A stretch of 64,000 nucleotides of DNA from Streptomyces sp. NBC_01478 (GTDB lineage Bacteria; Actinomycetota; Actinomycetes; Streptomycetales; Streptomycetaceae): NCBI RefSeq assembly GCF_036227225.1, contig NZ_CP109444.1, forward strand, positions 3,515,501 through 3,579,500, read 5' to 3'. The notes beneath the pieces are model-generated. The model saw nothing but the letters and a program-made list of their open reading frames with translations, was not told the DNA's origin and did no database searches. This document shows positions 1-8,664 of this stretch, piece by piece. Both the position numbers and the translations under genes were made by a program. Position 1 is the first letter of the stretch. The number at the start of each line of letters is the position of its first letter.

Positions 1-636
1 CCGGACGGCAAGCTGTACGCCTACCGGGGCGACGGCTACGGCAGTCTGGACGTCTCGCAGCGCATGGCGGTCCGGCTGCCCTCCGGATCGCCCGACCCCG
101 CCGGCTTCACCCAGGTGATCCTCGGTGACTACAACCTGGACGCCCGCCCCGACCTGTTCGCCACCACCAGCGGCGGCGCCCTGTGGGCCTTCACCGGATA
201 CACGGGGGCGACGTTCTCGGCCTCCACACAGATCTCCGCCACCGCGTGGGCCGCACGGGACCTGGTGAGCATCGGCGACCACAACGCCGACGGCGAACCC
301 GACCTGCTCTGGCGCTCCGGCTCGTCCGGGACCCTGTACGTGCGCTACGGCATCGCGGACAGCGGCGGCGGCTCCACCATCGCGTCGCTCTCCACCGCGG
401 CCGGTTCCCTCACCGGCGTCGACAAGGCGTACGCCACCGGCTGGACCGAGACGGCGAAGCCGACGCTCCACTTCTACGGCACCCCGGACGTCACCGGCGA
501 CGGCATCCCCGACATCTGGGCCCTCGACAGCGACGGGAGTGTCGATGTGTACGCGGGCGGCAGCGCCTCGATCGGCAGTGCCGCGGAGGTCATCAGCGCG
601 AACACCACCTGGTTCGCGAAGCTGGCACTCGGCTGA
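1..636 (+). CDS. FG-GAP/VCBS repeat protein, C-terminal part
   Basis: The reading frame is open from base 1, so the start lies outside the window; 211 codons remain before the TGA at 634-636. The sequence is a series of beta-propeller blades with calcium-binding loops of the D-x-[DN]-x-D type, for example GDYNLDARPDL, GDHNADGEPDL and DVTGDGIPDI, each followed by a Gly-rich strand. This is the FG-GAP/VCBS propeller seen at the C terminus of many secreted Streptomyces proteins, often after an enzyme domain. No enzymatic domain is visible in this fragment, so the function of the whole protein is unknown. It converges on the flavin reductase gene with an 18-base gap. Confidence 0.85.
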   Translation, partial: PDGKLYAYRGDGYGSLDVSQRMAVRLPSGSPDPAGFTQVILGDYNLDARPDLFATTSGGALWAFTGYTGATFSASTQISATAWAARDLVSIGDHNADGEPDLLWRSGSSGTLYVRYGIADSGGGSTIASLSTAAGSLTGVDKAYATGWTETAKPTLHFYGTPDVTGDGIPDIWALDSDGSVDVYAGGSASIGSAAEVISANTTWFAKLALG

Positions 637-654
637 TCCCCACCCGGGGCGGCG

Positions 655-1161
655 TCACGCCAACGTCCTGAACCCCCGGTCGTAGTACACCATCGGAGAC
701 CCCTCCCCCAGTCGCACCCCCGTCACCCGGCCGATCAGGACCGTATGGTCCCCGGCCGGGTGTCGTGCGTGTGCGGTGCAGTCGAGTTCGGAGAGGGCGC
801 GTTCGACCGTCGGCAGGCCGGACGGGCTGAGGCACAGGCCGCCGGAGGCGAACTTGTCGGTGCCCTTGGTGGCGAAGCGCAGGGCGAGGGGGCGGTGGTC
901 GGGGGACAGCACGCTCACGGCGAAGCGGTCGCAGTGGCCGAACGACTGTGCCGAGTCGGCCGAGTTCGCCAGGCAGACCAGGACCATCGGCGGCTCCAGC
1001 GAGACCGAGCAGAAGGAACTGGCCGTGAAACCGCGGGGAGTTCCGTCCTCGCAGCACGTGGTCACGACCACGACCCCCGAGGGGAAGCGGGCCATCGCCG
1101 CCCGGAAGTCCTCGGGCTGCACCGCGGCTTCGGCTTCCAGCACTTCCTGACGCTCCGTCAT
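655..1161 (-). CDS. Flavin reductase domain protein (monooxygenase partner)
   Basis: A 168-residue protein of the flavin reductase-like (FMN-binding split barrel) family. These enzymes use NAD(P)H to reduce free FMN or FAD and pass it by diffusion to an oxygenase. Family features are seen: FRAAMARFPSGVVVVTT near the N terminus, the GFTASSFCSVSLEPPMVLVCL flavin-binding stretch and a C-terminal YYDRGFRTL. The ATG at 1161 (MTERQEV) was chosen; the frame stays open 27 codons further without a convincing start. It lies downstream of the acyl-CoA-dehydrogenase-like gene on the same strand with a 164-base gap, so the two probably form a two-component flavin monooxygenase of the ActVA-ORF5/ActVB or HsaA/HsaB kind. 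Substrate unknown. Confidence 0.85.
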   Translation of the reverse strand: MTERQEVLEAEAAVQPEDFRAAMARFPSGVVVVTTCCEDGTPRGFTASSFCSVSLEPPMVLVCLANSADSAQSFGHCDRFAVSVLSPDHRPLALRFATKGTDKFASGGLCLSPSGLPTVERALSELDCTAHARHPAGDHTVLIGRVTGVRLGEGSPMVYYDRGFRTLA

Positions 1162-1325
1162 GACGGTGCACCACCTGTTGGCCTTTGTGGGCCTTCGTGG
1201 AGGCCGCCGCGAGTTCAGCGGCCTCGATACGGCCTCGGACACGGCTCACCGATGGTGATCGAGATCGTCACCCGGCTCCAGATCGACTATGCGGTCACCG
1301 TCCCGGACCGGCAACCGGGACCGCC

Positions 1326-2501
1326 TCACCGCACGGCCCCGGCCCCCGCCCCTTCCGCGCCGGACAGCGCCCAGGCGCCGTAGGCCGCACCCGTGGTCTC
1401 GAAGGAGAGCGCGACATGGGAGGCGGCGCTGTTCACATCGCGCCAGAAGCGCTGCACCGGGTCGGACGAGGACTGTCCGGACGTGCCGCCGGCGCGGAAG
1501 ACCCGGTCGACCGCCGAGACCAGCAGTTCCACGGCCAGCGCGAGGTCCCGGGCGCCACGGACCGCCGCCTCGCCCTCCGGTGGGCACTCGGTGCCGTCGG
1601 CGACCGCCGCCGTACGCAGGATCAGGAGTTCGGCGGTGTCCACTTCCGCCGCCGAGCGGGCCAGGGAGACCTGCGTCGAGGGCTTCTCGCCCACGGACTG
1701 ACCCCGGCGGTCGACGCGTGTCCCGGCGCGCGCGATCCAGGCCCGCAGCGCGCCCCGGGCCGCGCCGACCAGCGGGGCGGCGAACGGCAGCGCGTTCACG
1801 GCGTGCATCGGGACGAGGTGGCAGCGCGCGTCCGAGGCGGGCGCCCGGCCGGCGTGGACGGCCGACCGGGGCAGCGTGCGGTGCTCGGGCACGAAGACGT
1901 CGGACAGGACCAGGGTGTCGCTGCCGGTCCCGCGCATCCCCACGGTGAACCAGCTCTCCTCGATGGCGAAGTCGGCCCGCGGCACCGCGAAGAACCGCAC
2001 CTCCGGGCGTACGTCGGGATCCACCGGGCCCTCGGCGGGTACGGCCGCGCAGGCCAGCGCCCAGTCGGCGAAGTGCACCCCGCTGATGTACTTCCACTCA
2101 CCGCTCAGCCGCCAGCCACCGGCCATCGGTTCCGCCTTGCCGGACGGCATGAGCGCGCCGGCCAGCAGGACGTCGGGTCCGTCCGCCCAGATGTCGGCCT
2201 GCCCCTCCTCGGGCAGGAACGCCCCGTACCGCCCGGCGTAGGCGGCCAGCGAGGCCGCCCAGGCCGCCGATGTGCAGCCCTCCCCCACCAGGCCGACCGC
2301 GGAGGTCACTTCGGCGAAACCACCGGCTTCGCCGCCGTGGGCCCGCGGGACGAAGTGCCGGGCGAAGCCCGCGTCCCGCACCGCCTCGACCACCTGCGGC
2401 GAGAGCCGCCGGGCGCTCTCCGCCTCGTCCGCGTACCGGGCCGCGATCTCCGCGACCCCCGGCGCCCCGGCCACGACCGTCGACTTGTCGCCTGCTGCCA
2501 T
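1326..2501 (-). CDS. Acyl-CoA dehydrogenase-fold flavin-dependent monooxygenase
   Basis: A 391-residue protein with the acyl-CoA dehydrogenase fold: an N-terminal helical domain, a middle beta domain (SGEWKYISGVHFADWALAC, then FTVGMRGTGSDTLVLSDVFVP) and a C-terminal helical bundle like that of HpaB/HsaA-type hydroxylases. Such proteins with a neighbouring flavin reductase hydroxylate aromatic or polycyclic substrates with reduced flavin and oxygen rather than dehydrogenating acyl-CoA. The ATG at 2501 (MAAGDKST) follows GGAAGTGG; a GTG at 2546 would add 15 residues but has no clear ribosome-binding site. The pairing with the reductase supports monooxygenase function; an ordinary acyl-CoA dehydrogenase is the alternative. 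Substrate unknown. Confidence 0.8.
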   Translation of the reverse strand: MAAGDKSTVVAGAPGVAEIAARYADEAESARRLSPQVVEAVRDAGFARHFVPRAHGGEAGGFAEVTSAVGLVGEGCTSAAWAASLAAYAGRYGAFLPEEGQADIWADGPDVLLAGALMPSGKAEPMAGGWRLSGEWKYISGVHFADWALACAAVPAEGPVDPDVRPEVRFFAVPRADFAIEESWFTVGMRGTGSDTLVLSDVFVPEHRTLPRSAVHAGRAPASDARCHLVPMHAVNALPFAAPLVGAARGALRAWIARAGTRVDRRGQSVGEKPSTQVSLARSAAEVDTAELLILRTAAVADGTECPPEGEAAVRGARDLALAVELLVSAVDRVFRAGGTSGQSSSDPVQRFWRDVNSAASHVALSFETTGAAYGAWALSGAEGAGAGAVR

Positions 2502-2659
2502 CCTGCCCACCACTTCCGTCGGGAACGGCGACAGTGTCCCGGTCACGGCCCGTCACGGAGCGCACCCCGGGCCGAGACCGGCCGACGGTCACCCGCCCGG
2601 CACGGAAAAGGGGGCGTCCCGGGTCCTTCCGGGGCACCCCCTCGGCCGTACGACCGCTG

Positions 2660-3127
2660 CTAGATCCGGACCTCCACCGTGCGCGCCAGCCGGTCGTGCA
2701 GTCCGCGGCCGTCGCGGTCCCAGATCAGGGCCGGGATCGCGACGCACAGCAGGGCGGTGCGCAGCAGGGTGCGCGGGAAGTCGGGGCGGCCGGTGGCGAG
2801 GGCGGCCACGCGCAGGCCGAAGAGGCGCTTGCCCGGGGTGAAGCCGACCGTGCCGACCGTGAGGGCGCTGAGGACGAAGAAGACGAGGAGGGCCCAGTTG
2901 CCGGTCGCCTGGTCGTAGCCGTCGGTGAGCAGGCCGTATGCGATCAACAGGCACAGGCCCCAGTCGACGACGAGGGCGCCGAGGCGGCGGCCGGGGCGGG
3001 CGATCGAGCCGGGGCCCTGCTCGGGCAGGCCGAGCTGCTCGCCGCGGTAGCCGAAGTCGACACCTGCTCGCTCCGCGGCCTCGCGGGGCCCGGAGAGCCA
3101 TGAGCCGATTGCATCCCTGTTGTCCAC
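2660..3127 (-). CDS. RDD family membrane protein
   Basis: A 155-residue integral membrane protein. After a soluble N-terminal part (DNRDAIGSWLSGPREAA) come three hydrophobic segments and the family motifs: RPGRRLGALVVDWG with the Arg and Asp typical of RDD proteins, GFTPGKRLFGLRV in the centre and WDRDGRGLHDRLA at the C terminus. RDD proteins are poorly understood; some act in ion or osmolyte transport. The start GTG at 3127 is preferred over the ATG at 3157 because no Shine-Dalgarno precedes either and a TACCGT -10-like hexamer sits exactly 6 bases before the GTG, suggesting a leaderless transcript. Divergent from glnA; the intergenic region carries the GlnR box. Confidence 0.82.
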   Translation of the reverse strand: MDNRDAIGSWLSGPREAAERAGVDFGYRGEQLGLPEQGPGSIARPGRRLGALVVDWGLCLLIAYGLLTDGYDQATGNWALLVFFVLSALTVGTVGFTPGKRLFGLRVAALATGRPDFPRTLLRTALLCVAIPALIWDRDGRGLHDRLARTVEVRI

Positions 3128-3133
3128 CCGTCC

Positions 3134-3139
3134 ACGGTA
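3134..3139 (-). promoter_or_regulatory. -10 hexamer, leaderless start of RDD gene
   Basis: On the minus strand TACCGT (TANNNT) ends 6 bases before the GTG at 3127, the spacing expected when transcription begins at the start codon. No clear -35 is seen. Confidence 0.4.
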
Positions 3140-3190
3140 CTGCCCCCGTTCTGCCATGCGGACAGGAGGGGCCAGACGACCCAGGACCGG

Positions 3191-3228
3191 TTAACTTGGG
3201 CGAAACAAATGGGTCACGCCAGAGAAAT
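3191..3228 (+). promoter_or_regulatory. GlnR box upstream of glnA
   Basis: Four half-sites spaced by exactly six bases: TTAAC, GAAAC, GTCAC, GAAAT. This follows the actinobacterial GlnR consensus gTnAc-n6-GaAAc repeated twice, with 18 of the 20 half-site bases fitting if n is free. It lies 98 bases before the glnA ATG. GlnR, the OmpR-like nitrogen regulator, activates glnA under nitrogen limitation in Streptomyces; that role here is inferred from the motif. Confidence 0.88.
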
Positions 3229-3325
3229 CCCCCGTCCCTAAGGTCGGGTCCAGCGTGTGCCACCGCACTGGCCGCACGAACGAACTACCACCCCGGCACG
3301 GACGGTCGGGAGTAGGAGGAGCTGG

Positions 3326-4735
3326 ATGTTCCAGAACGCCGACGAGGCCAAGAAGTTCATCGCGGACGAGGACGTCAAGTTCGTCGACGTCCGATTCTGC
3401 GATCTGCCGGGTGTGATGCAGCACTTCACGCTGCCGGCGACGGCCTTCGACCCGGACGAGGAACTCGCCTTCGACGGCTCCTCGATCCGCGGCTTCCAGG
3501 CCATCCACGAGTCCGACATGGCGCTCCGCGCCGACCTGTCGACCGCGCGCGTGGACCCCTTCCGTCGCGACAAGACGGTCAACATCAACTTCTTCATCCA
3601 CGACCCGATCACGGGCGAGCAGTACTCCCGCGACCCGCGCAACGTGGCGAAGAAGGCCGAGGCGTACCTCGCCTCCACCGGTATCGCGGACACCGCGTAC
3701 TTCGGTCCCGAGGCCGAGTTCTACGTCTTCGACAGCGTGCGCTTCGAGACCAAGGCGAACGAGGCCTTCTACCACATCGACTCCGAGGCGGGCGCCTGGA
3801 ACACCGGTGCGGTCGAGGACAACCGCGGTTACAAGGTCCGCTACAAGGGCGGCTACTTCCCGACCCCGCCGGTCGACCACTTCGCCGACCTGCGTGCGGA
3901 GATCTCCCTGGAGCTGGCCGCGTCCGGCCTCCAGGTCGAGCGCCAGCACCACGAGGTGGGCACCGCCGGCCAGGCCGAGATCAACTACAAGTTCAACACG
4001 CTGCTCGCCGCGGCCGACGACCTCCAGCTCTTCAAGTACATCGTGAAGAACGTGGCCTGGCGCAACGGCAAGACCGCGACCTTCATGCCGAAGCCGATCT
4101 TCGGTGACAACGGCTCGGGCATGCACGTCCACTCGTCGCTGTGGGCGGGCGGCTCCCCGCTCTTCTACGACGAGGCCGGCTACGCGGGTCTGTCGGACCT
4201 CGCCCGCTACTACATCGGCGGCATCCTCAAGCACGCCCCGTCGCTGCTCGCCTTCACCAACCCGACGGTGAACTCGTACCACCGCCTGGTGCCGGGCTTC
4301 GAGGCGCCGGTCAACCTGGTGTACTCGCAGCGCAACCGCTCCGCCGCGATGCGTATCCCGATCACGGGCTCCAACCCGAAGGCCAAGCGCGTCGAGTTCC
4401 GCGCGCCCGACTCCTCCGGCAACCCGTACCTCGCCTTCTCCGCGCTCCTCCTGGCGGGCCTGGACGGCATCAAGAACAAGATCGAGCCGGCCGAGCCGAT
4501 CGACAAGGACCTCTACGAGCTGGCCCCCGAGGAGCACGCGGGCGTCGCCCAGGTCCCGACCTCCCTCCCGGCCGTCCTCGACCGCCTCGAGGCCGACCAC
4601 GAGTTCCTCCTCGCGGGCGACGTCTTCACGTCCGACCTGATCGAGACGTGGATCGACTTCAAGCGCACGAACGAGATCGCGCCGCTGCAACTGCGTCCGC
4701 ACCCGCACGAGTTCGAGCTGTACTTCGACGTGTGA
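3326..4735 (+). CDS. glnA: Glutamine synthetase type I (GSI-beta)
   Basis: A 469-residue type I glutamine synthetase, the usual length, which makes glutamine from glutamate, ammonia and ATP as a cytosolic dodecamer. Visible motifs are [17 protein letters not shown] near residue 50, the glutamate/metal region around [16 protein letters not shown], the ATP-site stretch [16 protein letters not shown] and the latch-like [17 protein letters not shown]. The adenylylation loop reads [11 protein letters not shown] with the tyrosine at residue 397, so the enzyme can be switched off by GlnE, which is encoded at 48221-51220. The ATG at 3326 follows AGGAGGA. A GlnR box lies upstream and a strong terminator 16 bases downstream, so it is probably monocistronic. 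Confidence 0.98.
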   Translation: MFQNADEAKKFIADEDVKFVDVRFCDLPGVMQHFTLPATAFDPDEELAFDGSSIRGFQAIHESDMALRADLSTARVDPFRRDKTVNINFFIHDPITGEQYSRDPRNVAKKAEAYLASTGIADTAYFGPEAEFYVFDSVRFETKANEAFYHIDSEAGAWNTGAVEDNRGYKVRYKGGYFPTPPVDHFADLRAEISLELAASGLQVERQHHEVGTAGQAEINYKFNTLLAAADDLQLFKYIVKNVAWRNGKTATFMPKPIFGDNGSGMHVHSSLWAGGSPLFYDEAGYAGLSDLARYYIGGILKHAPSLLAFTNPTVNSYHRLVPGFEAPVNLVYSQRNRSAAMRIPITGSNPKAKRVEFRAPDSSGNPYLAFSALLLAGLDGIKNKIEPAEPIDKDLYELAPEEHAGVAQVPTSLPAVLDRLEADHEFLLAGDVFTSDLIETWIDFKRTNEIAPLQLRPHPHEFELYFDV

Positions 4736-4750
4736 TCGAACCGATCCTCG

Positions 4751-4785
4751 GGTGCCCCCGTCTCTCTTGAAGAGGCGGGGGCACC
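4751..4785 (+). terminator. glnA terminator hairpin
   Basis: GGTGCCCCCGTCTCT pairs with AGAGGCGGGGGCACC: a 15-bp stem with one G-T wobble and the loop CTTGA. There is no U-tract, as is common in Streptomyces. Confidence 0.85.
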
Positions 4786-4822
4786 GTCGTACGCAGACAG
4801 TTTTCCGGGAGGGGTAACGGGG

Positions 4823-5083
4823 ATGGGGCAACAACAGGACGACGAGGGGCGGGAGTTCGACATCCGGTGGGCCGACGAGGCCGAGCACAAGGAGCCCTCC
4901 GCGCGGGCCCGGATGCTGGCCGCCCGCTGGAAGGAGAACCCTCCGGGGCCGGTGCCGTTCCGGGGTGAGCCCGAGGGGGTGGGGCCGCGGCGGTCGTCCT
5001 GGGTATCGACGGTGATCGTGCTGGGGAGTGTCGTCGCGGTCATCATGCTGCTGGGGTACGTCAACTCCCGGGCGCCGCACTAG
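4823..5083 (+). CDS. Small single-pass membrane protein, conserved with glnA
   Basis: An 86-residue protein with an acidic N-terminal half (REFDIRWADEAEHKEPSARARML), a Pro-rich linker and one hydrophobic segment at about residues 60-79 (SWVSTVIVLGSVVAVIMLLG) followed by NSRAPH. The arrangement predicts an N-in single-pass membrane protein. GGGAGGGG lies 9 bases before the ATG. It is followed after two bases by the HEAT-like gene, so the two are probably co-transcribed. No function is recognised; the position downstream of glnA appears conserved in Streptomyces from memory. Confidence 0.8.
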   Translation: MGQQQDDEGREFDIRWADEAEHKEPSARARMLAARWKENPPGPVPFRGEPEGVGPRRSSWVSTVIVLGSVVAVIMLLGYVNSRAPH

Positions 5084-5085
5084 AG

Positions 5086-6417
5086 ATGGACGAGAAGGAG
5101 ATGGGCGAGAAGACCGACGTCGGGGATCCTCTGTCCTGGCTCCGGCTGGACGAGGCGCTGCGTCGGGAGTCGTATGCGCCCTCCGGCCTCGCCGAGTCCC
5201 AGCTCGCGATCGACCTGTGCCACCACGACGGCAGGGTCAGGGAGGCCGCGCTCCAACAGGCCGTCGGGCACCCGGTGTTGCTGCCGTTGATCGTCGTCCG
5301 GTGTGCCGACTGGGTGCCGCAAGTGCGGGAGCGGGCGCGGGAGTTGCTGGGCGAGGCCCTCGACGTGGAGACCGGCGTCGCGCTCGCGCCGCTGATTCTG
5401 CTCTTCGGGCGGCGAGGGCGGGGTGCGTTCGCCATCGAGTCGCTCGACGCGGTGCTGCGCCGGGCGTCCCGCGAACAGCTCGCTCCACTCCTCACCTGCG
5501 CCGACCGTGCCGTACGCCGGCATGTCCACCGGCTCGCCGTCGAGGAGGGGCTCCTCTCCCCCGCCGAACTCGCCCGCGCGGCCGCCGCCCGGGACGCCGA
5601 CACCGCCGTACAGATCCTGTGCGCGGACGCCGCCCTGGCCGCCGTGGCGAAGACGGGGGACTACGACGAGGTGCTCGAACCGCTGCTCGACGCGCGGAAT
5701 CCGCGGGCCAGGGCGGCGGGGGTCACCGCGTTGCGGGCGGCGGGACGGCCGGAGCGGGCCGAGGGGTTTCTCGCGGATCGGTCCACCGTTGTGCGGGCCT
5801 GTGCTCGGTATGTCGTACGGCAGCACGGGGGCGATCCGTTGGCGGTGTACCGGGCCTGGTGCTCCGCCGGTGATCCGGTGCCCGGGGCCGTGAGCGGGCT
5901 CGCCGAGTGTGGTGGGCGGGGTGATGCCGAGGTGTTGTGGGGGCTCGTCGGGCATCCGGCGGCCTCGGTGCGGGCTCGGGCCGTGGGTGGGCTGCGGGTG
6001 CTGGACGTCGTGGACGTACGGCGGATGCTGCCGTTGCTCGACGATCCGGCGCCCGGGGTCGTGCGGGAGGCGACGCTCGCGCTGTTGCCGTCGGCCCGCC
6101 TGGTGCCGGACGGGCCGCTCATGGAACGGCTCGCGGGTGAGTGGCCCAAGGGGTGGCCCCGGCACGTACGCGTCGGCGCGTTCCGGCTGTTGGACGAGCG
6201 GGGCGGGATCGTACGGCTGCGGGCCGCCGTGACCGTGCTCGATGATCCGGATGAGCGGTTGCGTGCCTGGGGTGCGCAGGTGGTGCAGCGGTGGCGTCCG
6301 GAGGAGGGGATGGTGCCCGGGGACCCCGAGGTGGGTGAACTGCTCGGGCGGGCGCGGCATCTGTTCGGTGAGTACGTGCTGAAGCGGCGGCTGTGGGAGG
6401 CGGGGCTCGACGGCTGA
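5086..6417 (+). CDS. HEAT-repeat-like protein of unknown function
   Basis: A 443-residue soluble protein made of repeated helical pairs. Repeated phrases such as HDGRVREAALQQAVGHP, DPAPGVVREATLALLPSA, HPAASVRARAVGGLRVLD and DPDERLRAWGAQVVQRW are HEAT-like units of about 30 residues with conserved D-x(3)-VR-x-A. HEAT solenoids bind proteins; no catalytic motif is seen. The start at 5086 follows the stop of the small membrane-protein gene by two bases; an in-frame ATG at 5101 is a possible alternative. Probably translationally coupled to the upstream gene. Function not recognised. Confidence 0.8.
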   Translation: MDEKEMGEKTDVGDPLSWLRLDEALRRESYAPSGLAESQLAIDLCHHDGRVREAALQQAVGHPVLLPLIVVRCADWVPQVRERARELLGEALDVETGVALAPLILLFGRRGRGAFAIESLDAVLRRASREQLAPLLTCADRAVRRHVHRLAVEEGLLSPAELARAAAARDADTAVQILCADAALAAVAKTGDYDEVLEPLLDARNPRARAAGVTALRAAGRPERAEGFLADRSTVVRACARYVVRQHGGDPLAVYRAWCSAGDPVPGAVSGLAECGGRGDAEVLWGLVGHPAASVRARAVGGLRVLDVVDVRRMLPLLDDPAPGVVREATLALLPSARLVPDGPLMERLAGEWPKGWPRHVRVGAFRLLDERGGIVRLRAAVTVLDDPDERLRAWGAQVVQRWRPEEGMVPGDPEVGELLGRARHLFGEYVLKRRLWEAGLDG

Positions 6418-6550
6418 CCCGCGCTCGCAGGCACTCATCGGATTCTCAGGGACCTTTTGCTCCGCCTAGGGCCGATCGGGACCGCTTCATGGGAAGGCGC
6501 GGGTGCACACTGGGCGGTGGGACGAGTGCCTGACTGCGGGGTGATGGCAG

Positions 6551-7474
6551 ATGCAGAGCCGCTTCCGGAGCGACCGGCGGTTGACCATACGTATGGGTCT
6601 GACGCTGTTCCTGCTCGGGCTGTTGTACGTGGCGTTCGTGGCCGCGCTGATCGTGTTGCTGAAGTCCTGGGTGCTGGTCGTGGTGCTGGCCGGCGGGCTG
6701 CTCGTGGCGCAGTACTGGTTCTCCGACCGGATCGCGCTCTACGCGATGCACGGGCGGATCGTGGAGCGGGAGGAGTATCCCGAGCTGCACGGTGTGATCG
6801 ACCGGCTGTGTGCCGTGGCCGACATGCCCAAGCCCGTCGTCGCCGTGTCCGACATCGACATGCCGAACGCCTTCGCCACCGGCCGGAACGCCGACCACGC
6901 CGTCGTCTGCGTGACCACCGGTCTGCTACGGCGGCTGGAGCCGGCCGAGTTGGAGGGTGTACTCGCGCACGAGTTGTCGCATGTGGCGCACAAGGACGTG
7001 GCCGTGATCACGGTGGCCTCGTTCCTCGGGGTGCTCGCGGGGCTGATGGTGCGGTTCGCCTTCTACTCGCAGATCTTCCGGGGCCGCAAGGACCAGAACA
7101 CCCTGGCCGTCTTCGCGGGGATCATGGGGATCTCGGCGGCCGTGTACGCGATCAGCTTCCTGCTGATCCGGGCGCTGTCCCGGTACCGGGAGCTCGCGGC
7201 GGACCGGGCGGCGGCGCTGCTCACCGGGAAGCCCTCGGCGCTGGCCTCCGCGCTCACCAAGGTCGACGGTGACATCGCCCGCATCCCGACCAAGGACCTG
7301 CGGACGGCCCAGGCCTTCAACGCCTTCTACTTCACGCCGGCCACCGGCGCCGAGCCCGGTATCTCGCGGTTCTTCTCGACCCACCCGAGCCTGGAGCAGC
7401 GGCTCGACCAACTGGGGCGGATCTCCGCCGAGTTGGGCGAGGCAGCGGTGCCCGGCATCGGGAAGGCGGACTGA
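6551..7474 (+). CDS. htpX: HtpX-type M48 zinc metalloprotease
   Basis: A 307-residue membrane protease of family M48B, which degrades damaged or misfolded membrane proteins. Two N-terminal membrane segments lie at about residues 15-37 and 40-56. The conserved MPNAFATGR is at 104-112, the zinc-binding HELSH at 140-144 and the third ligand region RELAADRA with Glu214 at 213-220; two more hydrophobic segments (about 155-175 and 185-206) lie between the zinc motifs. HPSLEQRLDQL near the C terminus is also typical. All key residues are present. The pspAB gene follows after 16 bases, and the pair points to an envelope-stress function. Confidence 0.93.
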   Translation: MQSRFRSDRRLTIRMGLTLFLLGLLYVAFVAALIVLLKSWVLVVVLAGGLLVAQYWFSDRIALYAMHGRIVEREEYPELHGVIDRLCAVADMPKPVVAVSDIDMPNAFATGRNADHAVVCVTTGLLRRLEPAELEGVLAHELSHVAHKDVAVITVASFLGVLAGLMVRFAFYSQIFRGRKDQNTLAVFAGIMGISAAVYAISFLLIRALSRYRELAADRAAALLTGKPSALASALTKVDGDIARIPTKDLRTAQAFNAFYFTPATGAEPGISRFFSTHPSLEQRLDQLGRISAELGEAAVPGIGKAD

Positions 7475-7490
7475 GGATGGAGAACTGAGG

Positions 7491-8075
7491 ATGGGGTTGC
7501 TGGACATCCTGCTCGGTCGTACGAAACCGGTCGCTCCCGATCTCGACCAGCTCTTCGCGCTGCCCTCGGCGGCGGTGACGCTGGAGGCGGCGGCCGGGTT
7601 CAGGGCGACCGGGCGCGGTGCGGTGTGCTTCGCCACGGTGGAGGGCGGGGCGTTCGAGCAGACACACCGAGAGGTCCAGGCCCTGCTGGACGCGGACGCG
7701 GAACGCACCGGTCCGCCGGTGGAGTTGACCCAGGATGCCTACGGCTACTCGTGGCTGGTCTCGCGCCGCTCCCCCGATCAGTTGTCGGCGCTGGTCAACG
7801 ATCTGCACGCGGTGAACAGCGCGATGGAGGTCAATGGCTTCGGGCCCCAACTGCTGTGTTCGCTGGCCGGGTTCGAGGATGACAGTGGCCGACGGCTGGC
7901 GCTGGTCTATCTGTACAAGCGCGGGACGTTCTTCCCGTTCGCGCCGCTGGCCGGTGACGGGCAGCGGCGCGACAGCTCGCTGGAACTCCAGGTCAAGTCG
8001 ATGCTCGGCAACGACCTGCGGATCGAGCAGGATCTGAGCCGGTGGTTCCCGGTGTGGGGCGCCCCCGGGTTGTGA
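7491..8075 (+). CDS. pspAB: PspA-associated protein PspAB
   Basis: A 194-residue soluble protein beginning MGLLDILLGRTKPVAP. It resembles the actinobacterial family called PspA-associated protein PspAB, which is encoded beside htpX; the molecular role is not established, but phage-shock partners act in membrane-stress sensing. No catalytic motif is evident. The ATG at 7491 has only GAGG directly before it; the preceding ACTGAGGATGGAGAACTGAGGATGG contains a short duplication, so the true initiation site may be helped by coupling to htpX, whose stop is 16 bases upstream. Converges on the gene at 8112-8417. Confidence 0.78.
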   Translation: MGLLDILLGRTKPVAPDLDQLFALPSAAVTLEAAAGFRATGRGAVCFATVEGGAFEQTHREVQALLDADAERTGPPVELTQDAYGYSWLVSRRSPDQLSALVNDLHAVNSAMEVNGFGPQLLCSLAGFEDDSGRRLALVYLYKRGTFFPFAPLAGDGQRRDSSLELQVKSMLGNDLRIEQDLSRWFPVWGAPGL

Positions 8076-8100
8076 CGAGGAGCTGGTTGTGACGAGGGGC
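8068..8100. repeat. Short direct duplication at the end of pspAB
   Basis: GGTTGTGACGAGGAGCT is followed immediately by GGTTGTGACGAGGGGC. The first copy carries the pspAB stop codon, and the GGGGCGCCCC on either side can form stems between the convergent genes. Confidence 0.6.
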
Positions 8101-8111
8101 GCCCCGGTGTC

Positions 8112-8417
8112 TCACTTGCTCTTCTCGCGCTCCTGACGGCGGGACTCGATGGGGCGCTCCCGGCGGTAGCGGCGCTCCCACTTGGCCTGCTTGTCACGGC
8201 GGTCGCGGTACGCGCGGTAGCTCGACGGGGTGGTGGTCCCCGAGGAGGAACCTCCGGTCGACGAGGAACCTCCGGAGGAGGACGAGGGCGTCGAGGAGGA
8301 GCCCCGCCCGTACTGGACGTACAGGAAGAGGACGACGACCGCGGCCAGCCACCAGATGTGGTTGCCGAAGCCGAAGAGGACCAGGACGGCGGTTCCGGAT
8401 ATGACGATGGTGCCCAT
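8112..8417 (-). CDS. Small membrane protein with Ser/Gly linker
   Basis: A 101-residue protein: a membrane segment at about residues 3-36 (VISGTAVLVLFGFGNHIWWL, then AAVVVLFLYVQYG), a Ser/Gly/Thr-rich linker, and a strongly basic C terminus (RAYRDRRDKQAKWERRYRRE). The start ATG at 8417 follows GGAGG at a good distance; the longer frame to 8585 has no ribosome-binding site. The basic tail should lie in the cytoplasm. No domain with known function was recognised. Confidence 0.75.
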   Translation of the reverse strand: MGTIVISGTAVLVLFGFGNHIWWLAAVVVLFLYVQYGRGSSSTPSSSSGGSSSTGGSSSGTTTPSSYRAYRDRRDKQAKWERRYRRERPIESRRQEREKSK

Positions 8418-8664
8418 GACGGGCCTCCGTGGGCGTGGGTGTGGTGTCCGAGCGGTGTGAACCTGTTCCCGACAGGGCGCTGGGGTGGGCGGCCGACCGT
8501 CGGTGGGTTGGGTGCGACCGAGACTAGCGCCGACTCCGCAGGGTGACGCCTGCCCTGCGCGAAACGGTGGTGACCTGCTCCGCAATGCGTCTCCAGCGTA
8601 GGGAGTCGGTCACTCGGTGTGCATCTTCTTTTTCGTGCGTGCGGTTTCCGGGAGGGGGCTCGGG

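Noticed and set aside
3191..5080. A 629-codon minus-strand frame opposite glnA
   Set aside because: Antisense shadow of glnA with Val/Arg/Asp-rich meaningless sequence.
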